Source: OMIW01 sp044235645
GTDB taxonomy: Bacteria > Bdellovibrionota_C > UBA2361 > OMIW01
Reading direction: 5' to 3'
Assembly (NCBI GenBank): GCA_044235645.1
Contig: JBIIHQ010000010.1
Span: forward strand, 52,321 to 116,320
DNA length: 64,000 nt
The position numbers and the translations under genes are program-made. The stretch's first letter is position 1; every line of letters starts with the position of its first letter. Under the pieces are notes generated by a model. That model was not told where the DNA came from, searched no databases, and saw only the letters and a program-made list of their open reading frames with translations. Positions 52,793 to 60,984 of this stretch are shown piece by piece.

Positions 52793-53839
52793 TTACCGAA
52801 GATGAAGCTCGACAGTCCTTTCCGATGGAACGGATAGCCGGCTATCGGAAACACCATCAATCAGCCAGGGTTGCCCTCGTGATATGCGATCGATATCGTG
52901 ACTGACCATCATCTCAATCATCTTCTCGAAGCCTACCGCTGGCTTCCAGCCAAGCTCCTTCTCCGCTCGCGAAGGGTCCCCGACAAGAAGATCGACCTCG
53001 GCAGGCCGAATAAATTGCTCGTCAATCTTCACGTACTGGGTCCAATCGAGATCCGCCGCAGCGAATGCACATTCAACAAGCTGCTGTACCGTCCAAGTCT
53101 TGCCCGTCGCGACAACGTAATCGTCGGGGGTATCCTGCTGAAGCATCAGCCACATTGCACGAACATAGTCCCCAGCGAATCCCCAATCCCGCTTGGCATC
53201 GAGATTACCAAGCCGAAGCTCTTTGCTCACTCCACACTTAATCTTCGCGACCCCATCGGTCACCTTCCGGGTCACAAATTCAAGTCCACGACGGGGTGAC
53301 TCGTGGTTGAACAAGATACCAGAGACCGCGAAAAGGCCGTAACTCTCCCGGTAATTAACCGTGATGTAATGCCCGTACGCTTTCGCTACGCCATAGGGAG
53401 AACGAGGGTAGAAGGGAGTGAGCTCGGTCTGAGGGGTCTCGCGCACCTTTCCGAACATCTCCGAACTCGAAGCTTGATAGAATCTGATCTCTGGATCCAC
53501 AAGTCGGATTGCTTCGAGCATTCTGGTGACCCCCAGAGCAGTGAACTCTGCCGTCAATATCGGTTGCGTCCAGCTGGTCGGTACAAAACTCTGCGCGGCG
53601 AGGTTGTACACCTCAGTCGGTCGCACCTCACGAAGCACATTCACCAGTGAGTGAATATCAAGCAGATCTCCCTGGATCAGCCGAACACTATCCATCAGAT
53701 GGGCGATACGATCGAACCGATCAAGCGATGAGCGCCGAACCATTCCTATCACTTCATAGCCCTGCTCAAGAAGCAGCTCCGCTAGATATGAACCATCCTG
53801 ACCCGAAATTCCCGTTATCAACGCACGCTTACCGCTCAT
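52793..53839 (-). CDS. gmd: GDP-mannose 4,6-dehydratase
   Basis: This 348-aa SDR converts GDP-mannose to GDP-4-keto-6-deoxymannose. Seen directly: 'ALITGISGQDGSYLAELLL', 'NLAAQSFVPTSWTQP', 'YQASSSEMFG', the catalytic Y-x3-K in 'YGVAKAYGHYI', 'FNHESPRRGLEFVTRKV', and 'LGNLDAKRDWGFAGDYV'. These are diagnostic. The ATG at 53839 has AGGAG nine bases upstream. It lies between manC, which makes its substrate, and rmd, which uses its product. Confidence 0.95.
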   Translation of the reverse strand: MSGKRALITGISGQDGSYLAELLLEQGYEVIGMVRRSSLDRFDRIAHLMDSVRLIQGDLLDIHSLVNVLREVRPTEVYNLAAQSFVPTSWTQPILTAEFTALGVTRMLEAIRLVDPEIRFYQASSSEMFGKVRETPQTELTPFYPRSPYGVAKAYGHYITVNYRESYGLFAVSGILFNHESPRRGLEFVTRKVTDGVAKIKCGVSKELRLGNLDAKRDWGFAGDYVRAMWLMLQQDTPDDYVVATGKTWTVQQLVECAFAAADLDWTQYVKIDEQFIRPAEVDLLVGDPSRAEKELGWKPAVGFEKMIEMMVSHDIDRISRGQPWLIDGVSDSRLSVPSERTVELHLR

Positions 53840-53907
53840 CACCCTCTACTCCTCTATCCGATTTAAAAAATGAAACTCCTGCCGAAAAATTGGGAAGAAG
53901 CCCCCCC

Positions 53908-54990
53908 CTAAAGAAGCTCCGTTCTGCCCCGCTTTCGCAACTCGTCTACCACTAATTTTACATCCTGAACATGTTCTCGGGCACAAACGAGAAGAGCGTC
54001 TCCCGAATCCACTACGACGATATTCGACACCCCCACCACCGCACAGAGCCGAAATTCAGAGTGAACAGTACAACTCCGGGAATCAATTGCAACGACCTCA
54101 CCCCGAAAGAAGTTATCTTTGGCGTCATGGGCAAAGTTATCAGCCCACGCATCCCACGACCCGATATCATTCCACCCAAACGGCTCTGCCCAGATCATCG
54201 CGCAGTTCCGAGAAAGTTCGAGCACCCCAAAATCTATCGAGAGTGATTCGAGCGGCTCGAATTCTGCTCGAAGGACTTCCTCCTCTCGTGCAGTACCCAC
54301 CACCGTCGCAATCTTCTGCAGTGCCCCGAAGAGCTCTGGCATATGCTCCTCGAACGCCGACCAGATCGTCTCTATCGAGGTGATAACCATCCCGCTATTC
54401 CAGCAGTAAAGGCCCGACGACACATACTGTTCCGCCCGAGCCTGGTTTGGTTTCTCGTAGAACCGGTGAACCATGTACGCAGACCCACGAAGCGAAGCCC
54501 CACGCCGAATATAGCCGTACGCAGTGTTGGGAGACGTGGGAGGAACTCCAACAGTTACAATCAGTGGTTCTTCTGCCGCAAGCTCCGCAGCTTCTCGGAG
54601 GACCTCCAGAAGCAACTCTTCTCGCTCAATCGAGTGATCGGCAGGCAGAACAACGATAACTCCCTCCGGGTCCTCAGCACGAATGTGAGCCGCCGCCAGC
54701 CCAATAGCCGCGGCTGTATTGCGCGGAAGCGGTTCGGTAATGATCCGGGCAAGAGGACAATGCTCCTCAGCGAGCGGACGCTGCACCTCATTGGTCACCA
54801 CCCAAACACGAGCCCAATCTCCCGACAAGCGGTGTGCGCGCCGTGCTGTGGCCTGAATCAGGCTTTCCCGACCTTGGCCAAAAGCAAGGAACGGCTTCGG
54901 ACGAGTCATTCGACTCATGGGCCAGAAACGGGTCCCTTGCCCACCCGCAAGTATGACGGCGTGTATCTGCTTCCGAGGAGCGGTATTCAT
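53908..54990 (-). CDS. manC: Mannose-1-phosphate guanylyltransferase
   Basis: This 360-aa nucleotidyltransferase makes GDP-mannose from mannose 1-phosphate and GTP. The signature 'VILAGGQGTRFWPMSR' with 'PKPFL', 'ITEPLPRNTAAAIGLAA', 'VLPADHSI', 'FYEKPN' and 'FGWNDIGSWDA' are all present. The protein lacks the C-terminal phosphomannose isomerase domain of bifunctional ManC. The ATG has GGGA six bases upstream. It is directly upstream of gmd and supplies the GDP-D-rhamnose branch. Confidence 0.94.
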   Translation of the reverse strand: MNTAPRKQIHAVILAGGQGTRFWPMSRMTRPKPFLAFGQGRESLIQATARRAHRLSGDWARVWVVTNEVQRPLAEEHCPLARIITEPLPRNTAAAIGLAAAHIRAEDPEGVIVVLPADHSIEREELLLEVLREAAELAAEEPLIVTVGVPPTSPNTAYGYIRRGASLRGSAYMVHRFYEKPNQARAEQYVSSGLYCWNSGMVITSIETIWSAFEEHMPELFGALQKIATVVGTAREEEVLRAEFEPLESLSIDFGVLELSRNCAMIWAEPFGWNDIGSWDAWADNFAHDAKDNFFRGEVVAIDSRSCTVHSEFRLCAVVGVSNIVVVDSGDALLVCAREHVQDVKLVVDELRKRGRTELL

Positions 54991-55037
54991 TACTATCCCT
55001 TCATCGAACTCATGCGTCGCGCTTTAAACTCTATCTC

Positions 55038-55913
55038 CTACCGCGCCTCTTTCCCAATCTCATGCAAATACTCCTTCAGCGCCTCCTCCCAGTTAAGTGG
55101 GGGGCGACCGAGAAGCGCCGAGAGTTTACCGCAATCGAGCACTGAATAGCGAGGGCGTCTCGCAGGTCGTGCATATGCCGCGGCGGTTGTTGGTTCAATA
55201 GAACACACCGCTCCTGACGGAAGTCGCTCTGAAGAGTGCTTCAATATCGCCTGCGCGAAGGTATACCAGGTAACCGCTCCCTCACAGGCTGCGTGAACAA
55301 CCCCCGAACACGGGATCCGACACAGGTCAAGGATCACCTCCGCGAAGTACCCTGTCCAGGTCGGTGACATCCACTGATCAGCCACCACCTGTATCCGCTC
55401 TCGCTCAGAGAAAAGGTTGAGCATCGTCCCAACAAAATTCGCCCCCCTCTGCCCATATAGGCTGGCGGTGCGAACCACAAGCGCGCGATCCCCAAGAACC
55501 TTCCCTACTGCCCGTTCTCCCTCGAGCTTCGATGCACCGTAGACATTCAGGGGACGTACCGGTGAGTCCTCAGTAAGAGGAGTATCTCCCTCGCCATCAA
55601 AAACATAATCGGTTGAGATGTGGATCAAGCGTGTGCCGCGACGGAGACACGCCGTAGCCACCAACTCAGCTCCCAACGCATTCACTGCATGCGCCCGCTC
55701 CGGTTCCTCTTCCGCAAGGTCCACCGCTGTGTAGGCGGCACTATTTATGACGATCGTCGGAGCAGTCTTCTCAACAATCGCACTAACCTCCGCTCGGTCA
55801 GTAATATCAACCTCAGAGGTTACCGGTGCAACGATCTCAAAGTTAAGATCAACCGCACGACGGATAAGATCGTAGCCGAGCTGCCCCGAGCCACCAAAGA
55901 GGAGAATTTTCAT
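55038..55913 (-). CDS. rmlD: dTDP-4-dehydrorhamnose reductase
   Basis: This 291-aa SDR performs the last step of dTDP-L-rhamnose synthesis. 'LFGGSGQLGYDL' binds NAD(P)H; 'VINSAAYTAVDLAEEEPERA' and 'ISTDYVFDGEGDTPLTEDS' are the RmlD signatures; the catalytic Y-x3-K is in 'VYGASKLEGER'; and 'RTASLYGQRGANFV' and 'ADQWMSPTWT' follow. It lies 55 bp after rmlB in the same operon. rmlA and rmlC are not in the window. Confidence 0.95.
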   Translation of the reverse strand: MKILLFGGSGQLGYDLIRRAVDLNFEIVAPVTSEVDITDRAEVSAIVEKTAPTIVINSAAYTAVDLAEEEPERAHAVNALGAELVATACLRRGTRLIHISTDYVFDGEGDTPLTEDSPVRPLNVYGASKLEGERAVGKVLGDRALVVRTASLYGQRGANFVGTMLNLFSERERIQVVADQWMSPTWTGYFAEVILDLCRIPCSGVVHAACEGAVTWYTFAQAILKHSSERLPSGAVCSIEPTTAAAYARPARRPRYSVLDCGKLSALLGRPPLNWEEALKEYLHEIGKEAR

Positions 55914-55968
55914 ATCAGTTTGCTCTTATCTGTCAGAGAGTGAACTTCTCCATACCCTCAGTTTTTGA

Positions 55969-56994
55969 TCAGCCTCTATCCCGGCTTCCATAATTTTGCC
56001 GATAGAAATCGCGATAAGCGCCTGATTTTATCCGCTCCCACCACTGACGGTTTTTCTGGAACCACGAGATGGTGTCGGCTATTCCTCGCTCAAATGGAAC
56101 GAGAGGTGACCAACCCAGCTCACGTCGTAATCGAGATGAATCAACCGAGTATCGCCTATCGTGCCCAAGCCGGTCAGTGACGTATCGAATCAACGAGGTA
56201 TCTATCCCCAGATGGGCCAGTATCAACTCAGCAACCTCGCGATTTGGTTTTTCGAACTCCAATCCCCCACCCACGTTGTACACCGTCCCCGAGCGCCCGC
56301 CTTCCGCGATCATCGCGACCGCGCGACAATGATCGGTCACATGAATCCAACTCCGGACATTCATCCCATCTCCGTAGAGTGGAAGCTCCCTTTCCTCGAG
56401 GGCATTGGTAACGAAGAGCGGAATAAACTTCTCAGGAAACTGATACGGACCATAGTTATTCGTACACCGGGTTACGATGACATCCTGACCATAGGTGTGT
56501 GCGAATGCCAACGCAAGCAGGTCTGAGCCCGCCTTTGAGGCAGAATACGGGCTTGATGGCATAAGGGGGCTCTCCTCCGTGAACGAGCCAGTTTCACCAA
56601 GAGACCCATAGACCTCATCTGTGGAGACATGGATAAATCGCCCCACTCTGTTTGCCCGCGCTGCAGTGAGAAGCACCTCGGTCCCTACCACGTTGGTCTG
56701 AACAAAGGGTGCTGCGCCCAGTATTGACCGATCGACGTGGCTTTCGGCGGCGAAATGGAAGAGATAATCAAAGCTCCCCTCTGCGAGCAGCTCCCCAACC
56801 AGCCCTCGATCACAAATATCTCCCTCGACAAATCGAACTCCTCCCTCTGCGACGCACGAGGCGATGTTTTCGAAATTACCAGCATAAGAAAGATTGTCGA
56901 TCACCGACACCTGCCACGATGGTCGATGTTCACCGATCCAACGCACAAAATTACTGCCTATGAAACCTGCTCCCCCCGTTACGAGTACCTTCAT
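55969..56994 (-). CDS. rmlB: dTDP-glucose 4,6-dehydratase
   Basis: This 341-aa SDR makes dTDP-4-keto-6-deoxyglucose. Seen directly: 'VTGGAGFIGSNFVRW', 'FHFAAESHVDRSI', 'HVSTDEVYGSL', the catalytic Y-x3-K in 'YSASKAGSDLLALAF', 'CTNNYGPYQFPEKFIPLF', and 'SWIHVTDHCRAV'. Length and motifs are standard. The start is 28 bp after the lptD stop, on the same strand, so sugar synthesis is tied to LPS export. AAAGGG lies five bases before the ATG. Confidence 0.96.
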   Translation of the reverse strand: MKVLVTGGAGFIGSNFVRWIGEHRPSWQVSVIDNLSYAGNFENIASCVAEGGVRFVEGDICDRGLVGELLAEGSFDYLFHFAAESHVDRSILGAAPFVQTNVVGTEVLLTAARANRVGRFIHVSTDEVYGSLGETGSFTEESPLMPSSPYSASKAGSDLLALAFAHTYGQDVIVTRCTNNYGPYQFPEKFIPLFVTNALEERELPLYGDGMNVRSWIHVTDHCRAVAMIAEGGRSGTVYNVGGGLEFEKPNREVAELILAHLGIDTSLIRYVTDRLGHDRRYSVDSSRLRRELGWSPLVPFERGIADTISWFQKNRQWWERIKSGAYRDFYRQNYGSRDRG

Positions 56995-57022
56995 GACTCC
57001 CTTTAACTCTCTTTCACTCCCG

Positions 57023-59599
57023 TTACTGCATCATCGTCGAGGCGTTCCGATACATCCAATCCTGCGCCAGATCCCCCAAACCGGTAAGCGCGAATCGCAC
57101 CGTAACACGTTGATTATCTGGGTTCGTCGTTTCGCTCATACCGAGGTCAACATGCCAGCAGTTGCAGGCGCTCACATACCGGAGCGCAACAGCCTGCTCG
57201 ATCGCATCGCTCGCCACGATATCATACCTCGTGTAATACCCCAATTTAAGTCTGTCCGTCAGAACAAGTTCAGCATTACCGACGACCTGATCGATTCGCT
57301 CAGGATTAACTCCCCCCGATGAACTAAGGTCAACGGGATCGACAAACGAGTACGTTCCCGATATACGATCTCCTCGGTCATCCCGTGCTGAAAGGGTCGT
57401 TCCCCACGATGTCAGTGAACCCGAATACGGATTTGTGTTACTGAATGCGGCAACCGTAACGTAGGTGGTCGGGTTTAACCCAACCGCCGTCCAGATATCT
57501 GAAAAAGGCTTTCTGGTTGGATCGTTATCCTCCTGCTCCTCCGCATAATCGTATGTTTCCCTCAGGCTGAAGGTTAATAACTCCCGCACATCTCCCTGCC
57601 TCCCTGTTCGGGTCCGGTAAGGCGTGCTGCCCGCACTATCAAGAAACATCTCTGGTATTCCCTCATTATATCCCAATTCAGGGAGGTCATTCGTGCGGGG
57701 TACAAGCTCAGGTATCATTGCTGAGGAGGCGCGACGCGACTCAAACTTACCGAAGATTGAGGAATCAAGCCCTAGCGAAAAAAGGCTTCGCTGCCGAATT
57801 CGGTCAACCGAATCAAAGAGGGGCAACGCATCCTGACTAACATCGGGGATGAAGGTATACCTGATAAACGGCTCTATCGTGTGTTTGATCTTCGATATCT
57901 CCCGAGAAGCACTTTCAGTGCCCAATCCCGTGAGAAAATGCCAAAACCCATCAGGTGACACGGCCATAGTTTTCTCGAGAGCGGTGCCCACAGTCGACTG
58001 AACAGCCCCTGTCCTCCGATTTTCAGATGTCGAAAAAGGATCGGCAGCAGCAACATTCTCGAGCGAATAAAAAGTGTCATAGCCCGTTACCGCAACATTC
58101 CCATAGAGATAATTTTTCAGATGAAAGGGAACTGTTACCGTGGGAGCAATGTGGGTTCGCGTACCATCGTATCCCGCTTCCCGATTGAACGAGGTCACGG
58201 TTCCGGACCCTCCAAGAATAACCTTCAACCCGAGCGGATTGGTGCCAAAAGGGTTTAGTCGATACGACCCAGCGAGGGATGCTTCTGGTAGCCGCTGAAA
58301 AACAGCATCGTCGTTCTCTTTTATATCAAAGTCGATAATCTGATTGTACTCCGCTCCTAGACTCGCAGTAACGGAGGAGCCCACGTATGACTGGAGCAGC
58401 ATCGATGATGGTTGGTAGATTGTCGTCGCCAATCCGATATCCGGATCCTGAATCTCTCGAAGGAACTCATCATCGCTCGTGTAGCGGATATCGGCGTTGA
58501 AGCTCGTTGGAACAAAGGCATCCTCCTCGCTACGCCAACTCTGGGCATACATGAATCCGAGCCGGTTGTTGTCGATATCAGGTACAACCCCTGTCGGTAC
58601 CCGCAGCCCTCGCAAGCTTCCTTCACGCCACGATTCGTTCGAATAGACGACCTTACCCCTCACCGAGTGTCGAAGAGATAACTCTTTCCGAACTTTGACC
58701 GACCCCCCATAGCGGGATTCTGTTTCTACAAAAGGAGTGACGGTTAGATCGGTAGAGCCATCAATAGGTAAAAATACCGGCTGCCAGAAGCGAAAACCGT
58801 CCCGCTGACTCATACCGAGCTGCGGTACGAGCAGCCCTGCGGCTCGATCAGTTTTGACCGGGAATATAAAATAGGGTGAGTATAAAACAGGCACCCCGCG
58901 AACCTTGAGAAGCAGATCTCGGGTGTGAGCATATCCACCCTGCGTGATTGTCACCTTCCGTCCGTACAATGACCACGGAATATCTCCTTCTCGACAATCG
59001 CAGCTGGTTATTGTGGACCGAACGAGCTCGTACTCTGTCTCAGAGAGCTTGGCAGCCCTCTCGGCCTCTATCCGATAGGCCCCTTCGTCATAGGAGAAAG
59101 CGATATTTTCAAAAACTCCCACCTCTTTATCGAGATCAACAACCCCCTTATCGGCCGCGAGCGACCCTTGTGGCGAGCTTACCAGAAGCCCCCCAGAAAA
59201 CGATGCTTCGTTCGATTCAAGATTTACGGTTCCCTCCTCGGCCTCAACTTGAACCCCACCTCGCGAAACAATCACCCCCCCACTTGCGGAAACAGTTTTT
59301 CCATCCGCTGAGTAGTCAACCTGGGGTGCGCTTACCCCGACCGTATTCCCTTTCGGTTTATCGGCAGCGAATGCCCTTTTTCGAGCCGCCGCCCGCCGAT
59401 CCTTTATCTGCTTTAAATCCTCGGAAAAGAGTCGCCGCCACTGTTGCTGCTGTCCCGACCCATTCGACGCCCCTGACTGGGCCTCACCTTCGGCGGAGAA
59501 TAGCCCCACCCCCGCAATGAGCCACACCAGAGCTGCGAGATAACGCCCCCCCATGAAGTTCACCCTCTGTCCGACCCGCGCTCCTTTGGAGCTACCCAT
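57023..59599 (-). CDS. lptD: LPS-assembly outer-membrane protein LptD
   Basis: This 858-aa protein has a signal peptide (about 1-40), an OstA/LptA-like N-terminal beta-jellyroll ('VDYSADGKTVSASGGVIV', 'AADKGVVDLDKEVGVFENI') and a large C-terminal beta-barrel ('SPYFIFPVKTDRAAGLLVP', 'GFRFWQPVFLPI', then many alternating strands). It inserts LPS into the outer leaflet together with LptE. Two Cys-x-Cys pairs are seen, C200/C202 ('SCDCREG') and C812/C814 ('CNCW'), which may form disulfides between the domains. The ATG at 59599 with GGGGGA upstream is chosen because the signal peptide follows it. Confidence 0.93.
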   Translation of the reverse strand: MGSSKGARVGQRVNFMGGRYLAALVWLIAGVGLFSAEGEAQSGASNGSGQQQQWRRLFSEDLKQIKDRRAAARKRAFAADKPKGNTVGVSAPQVDYSADGKTVSASGGVIVSRGGVQVEAEEGTVNLESNEASFSGGLLVSSPQGSLAADKGVVDLDKEVGVFENIAFSYDEGAYRIEAERAAKLSETEYELVRSTITSCDCREGDIPWSLYGRKVTITQGGYAHTRDLLLKVRGVPVLYSPYFIFPVKTDRAAGLLVPQLGMSQRDGFRFWQPVFLPIDGSTDLTVTPFVETESRYGGSVKVRKELSLRHSVRGKVVYSNESWREGSLRGLRVPTGVVPDIDNNRLGFMYAQSWRSEEDAFVPTSFNADIRYTSDDEFLREIQDPDIGLATTIYQPSSMLLQSYVGSSVTASLGAEYNQIIDFDIKENDDAVFQRLPEASLAGSYRLNPFGTNPLGLKVILGGSGTVTSFNREAGYDGTRTHIAPTVTVPFHLKNYLYGNVAVTGYDTFYSLENVAAADPFSTSENRRTGAVQSTVGTALEKTMAVSPDGFWHFLTGLGTESASREISKIKHTIEPFIRYTFIPDVSQDALPLFDSVDRIRQRSLFSLGLDSSIFGKFESRRASSAMIPELVPRTNDLPELGYNEGIPEMFLDSAGSTPYRTRTGRQGDVRELLTFSLRETYDYAEEQEDNDPTRKPFSDIWTAVGLNPTTYVTVAAFSNTNPYSGSLTSWGTTLSARDDRGDRISGTYSFVDPVDLSSSGGVNPERIDQVVGNAELVLTDRLKLGYYTRYDIVASDAIEQAVALRYVSACNCWHVDLGMSETTNPDNQRVTVRFALTGLGDLAQDWMYRNASTMMQ

Positions 59600-59733
59600 T
59601 TTTCCCCCTTTCTCTCGGATCTCACCACAGCTCAGAGCACACATAGAGCGAGAATAATCGGCTTGAATTACAGCTCGGAGAGATTCGCCCTCTTTTACCC
59701 CCCCCAAGCATCAGCTTCATCAAGCGGTTATCT

Positions 59734-60603
59734 CTAACCACTGAAGCCCATATTTCGCAACAACCGAGCGAGCTCATCCCGCATCTCCATCCTCGATACA
59801 ATCCGATCAACCATGCCGTGCTCTAGCAGAAACTCGGCCCGCTGAAACCCCGGCGGCAGCTTCTGCTTAATCGTTTGCTCAATGACGCGAGGGCCGGCGA
59901 ACCCGACGAGCGCTCGAGGCTCGGCGATGATGATGTCGCCCTGCATCGCAATCGATGCTGCCACCCCACCCGTTGTTGGATCAGTTAACACCGAGATAAA
60001 CGGGATACGAGCCGCACCAACCTTCGCTATCGCCGCACTAACTTTTGAAAGCTGCATCAGGGAAAAGATCCCCTCCTGCATCCGCGCTCCTCCCGAAGAG
60101 GAGAACACAACGACCGGCTTTTTCTCCTCAATCGCAGCTTCCATCAGACGCACGATCTTCTCACCAACCACTGCCCCCATGCTCCCCATCATGAAGGTGT
60201 TATCAAACACCCCAAGCATGACAGGAATATTGACGATGCGGCACCGTCCTGTAACCATCGCCTCAACGGGCCCCCCCGTTTTTTCCTTAGCCTTCAACTT
60301 GTTGATGACGTCGCGATATTTGCCTTTCTCATCCCGCCACCCGAGCGGGTCGGTGGTCCGTAATGCAGCGTCCATCTCCACAAAGGAATGGCGGTCGGTC
60401 ACATAGGTAATCCGCTCTTGAGCCGAAAGCCGAAAATGGTGTCCACACTTGACACACACTTTAAAATTGCGTCGAAGCTCCTTATTATAAAGAATGGCGC
60501 CGCACGCAATACACTTTGACCATATCTCATCGGGCATCTGCACCCGATCGGAATCATCCGCCTGCGGTTTTGTTTTCTGTCGCGTCAACCATCCCATCGG
60601 CAT
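59734..60603 (-). CDS. accD: Acetyl-CoA carboxylase carboxyltransferase beta subunit
   Basis: This 289-aa subunit carries the N-terminal C4 zinc finger (C31, C34, C50, C53) and the crotonase-like carboxyltransferase core: 'FDNTFMMGSMGAVVGEKIVR', 'FSSSGGARMQEGIFSLMQL', 'SVLTDPTTGGVAASIAMQGD' and 'GFAGPRVIEQTI'. With AccA it transfers carboxyl from biotin to acetyl-CoA, the first step of fatty acid synthesis. GAGG lies four bases before the ATG at 60603; the ATG at 60597 is equally possible. It precedes lptD by 134 bp on the same strand. Confidence 0.96.
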   Translation of the reverse strand: MPMGWLTRQKTKPQADDSDRVQMPDEIWSKCIACGAILYNKELRRNFKVCVKCGHHFRLSAQERITYVTDRHSFVEMDAALRTTDPLGWRDEKGKYRDVINKLKAKEKTGGPVEAMVTGRCRIVNIPVMLGVFDNTFMMGSMGAVVGEKIVRLMEAAIEEKKPVVVFSSSGGARMQEGIFSLMQLSKVSAAIAKVGAARIPFISVLTDPTTGGVAASIAMQGDIIIAEPRALVGFAGPRVIEQTIKQKLPPGFQRAEFLLEHGMVDRIVSRMEMRDELARLLRNMGFSG

Positions 60604-60984
60604 GTACCTCGATTTCTGTCAGCCCCTTAGGGGGGATCATGTCCCTCAGCCGCGTTCACAGCCCCCACCGGGGGCCCGTCCTTAAACTTGCCAAGGAGCT
60701 TCTCTGGTTTTCCCCATGAGCCCATTTTTTCCCGAATCGAGCCGATACGATAAATGAAGGAGGTCACATAAGTAAAGCAGGGGATATCGGGTTGCCGAGG
60801 CCCCTCGCATTGCCAAAAAATCGTTTGACGCAGCGGGTAGGGCGCACAATTACCGAGGAGTTTTCACAGCCGCCCGACGTCACAATAAAGGCCCCGCCGT
60901 GCGCGATTAAGAATTAACAACAGAGGGTTGACGTGCGGCTTTCAATGACAACTACGGAGGGCTTTTCGCTTCATCCGGGCTTAC
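60604..60984. other. Intergenic region upstream of accD
   Basis: About 380 bp between the flagellin-like gene and accD, both on the minus strand. It contains GC hairpins at 60661-60675 (GCCCCC-ACC-GGGGGC) and near 60623 (CCCC-TTA-GGGG) in the accD leader, which could attenuate transcription, and no convincing open frame. It must hold the accD promoter. Confidence 0.4.

Noticed and set aside
54343..55149. 268-codon plus-strand frame across manC/rmlD
   Set aside because: Antisense to two conserved genes; no family resemblance.
59036..59055. Sequence resembling the palindromic element (TGTCTCAGAGAGCTTGGC)
   Set aside because: It lies inside lptD coding DNA and lacks the GGGG tail; probably coincidence.
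58948..59520. 190-codon plus-strand Pro/Arg-rich frame within lptD
   Set aside because: Antisense to the LptD N-terminal domain; composition is what a shadow frame in GC-rich DNA gives.
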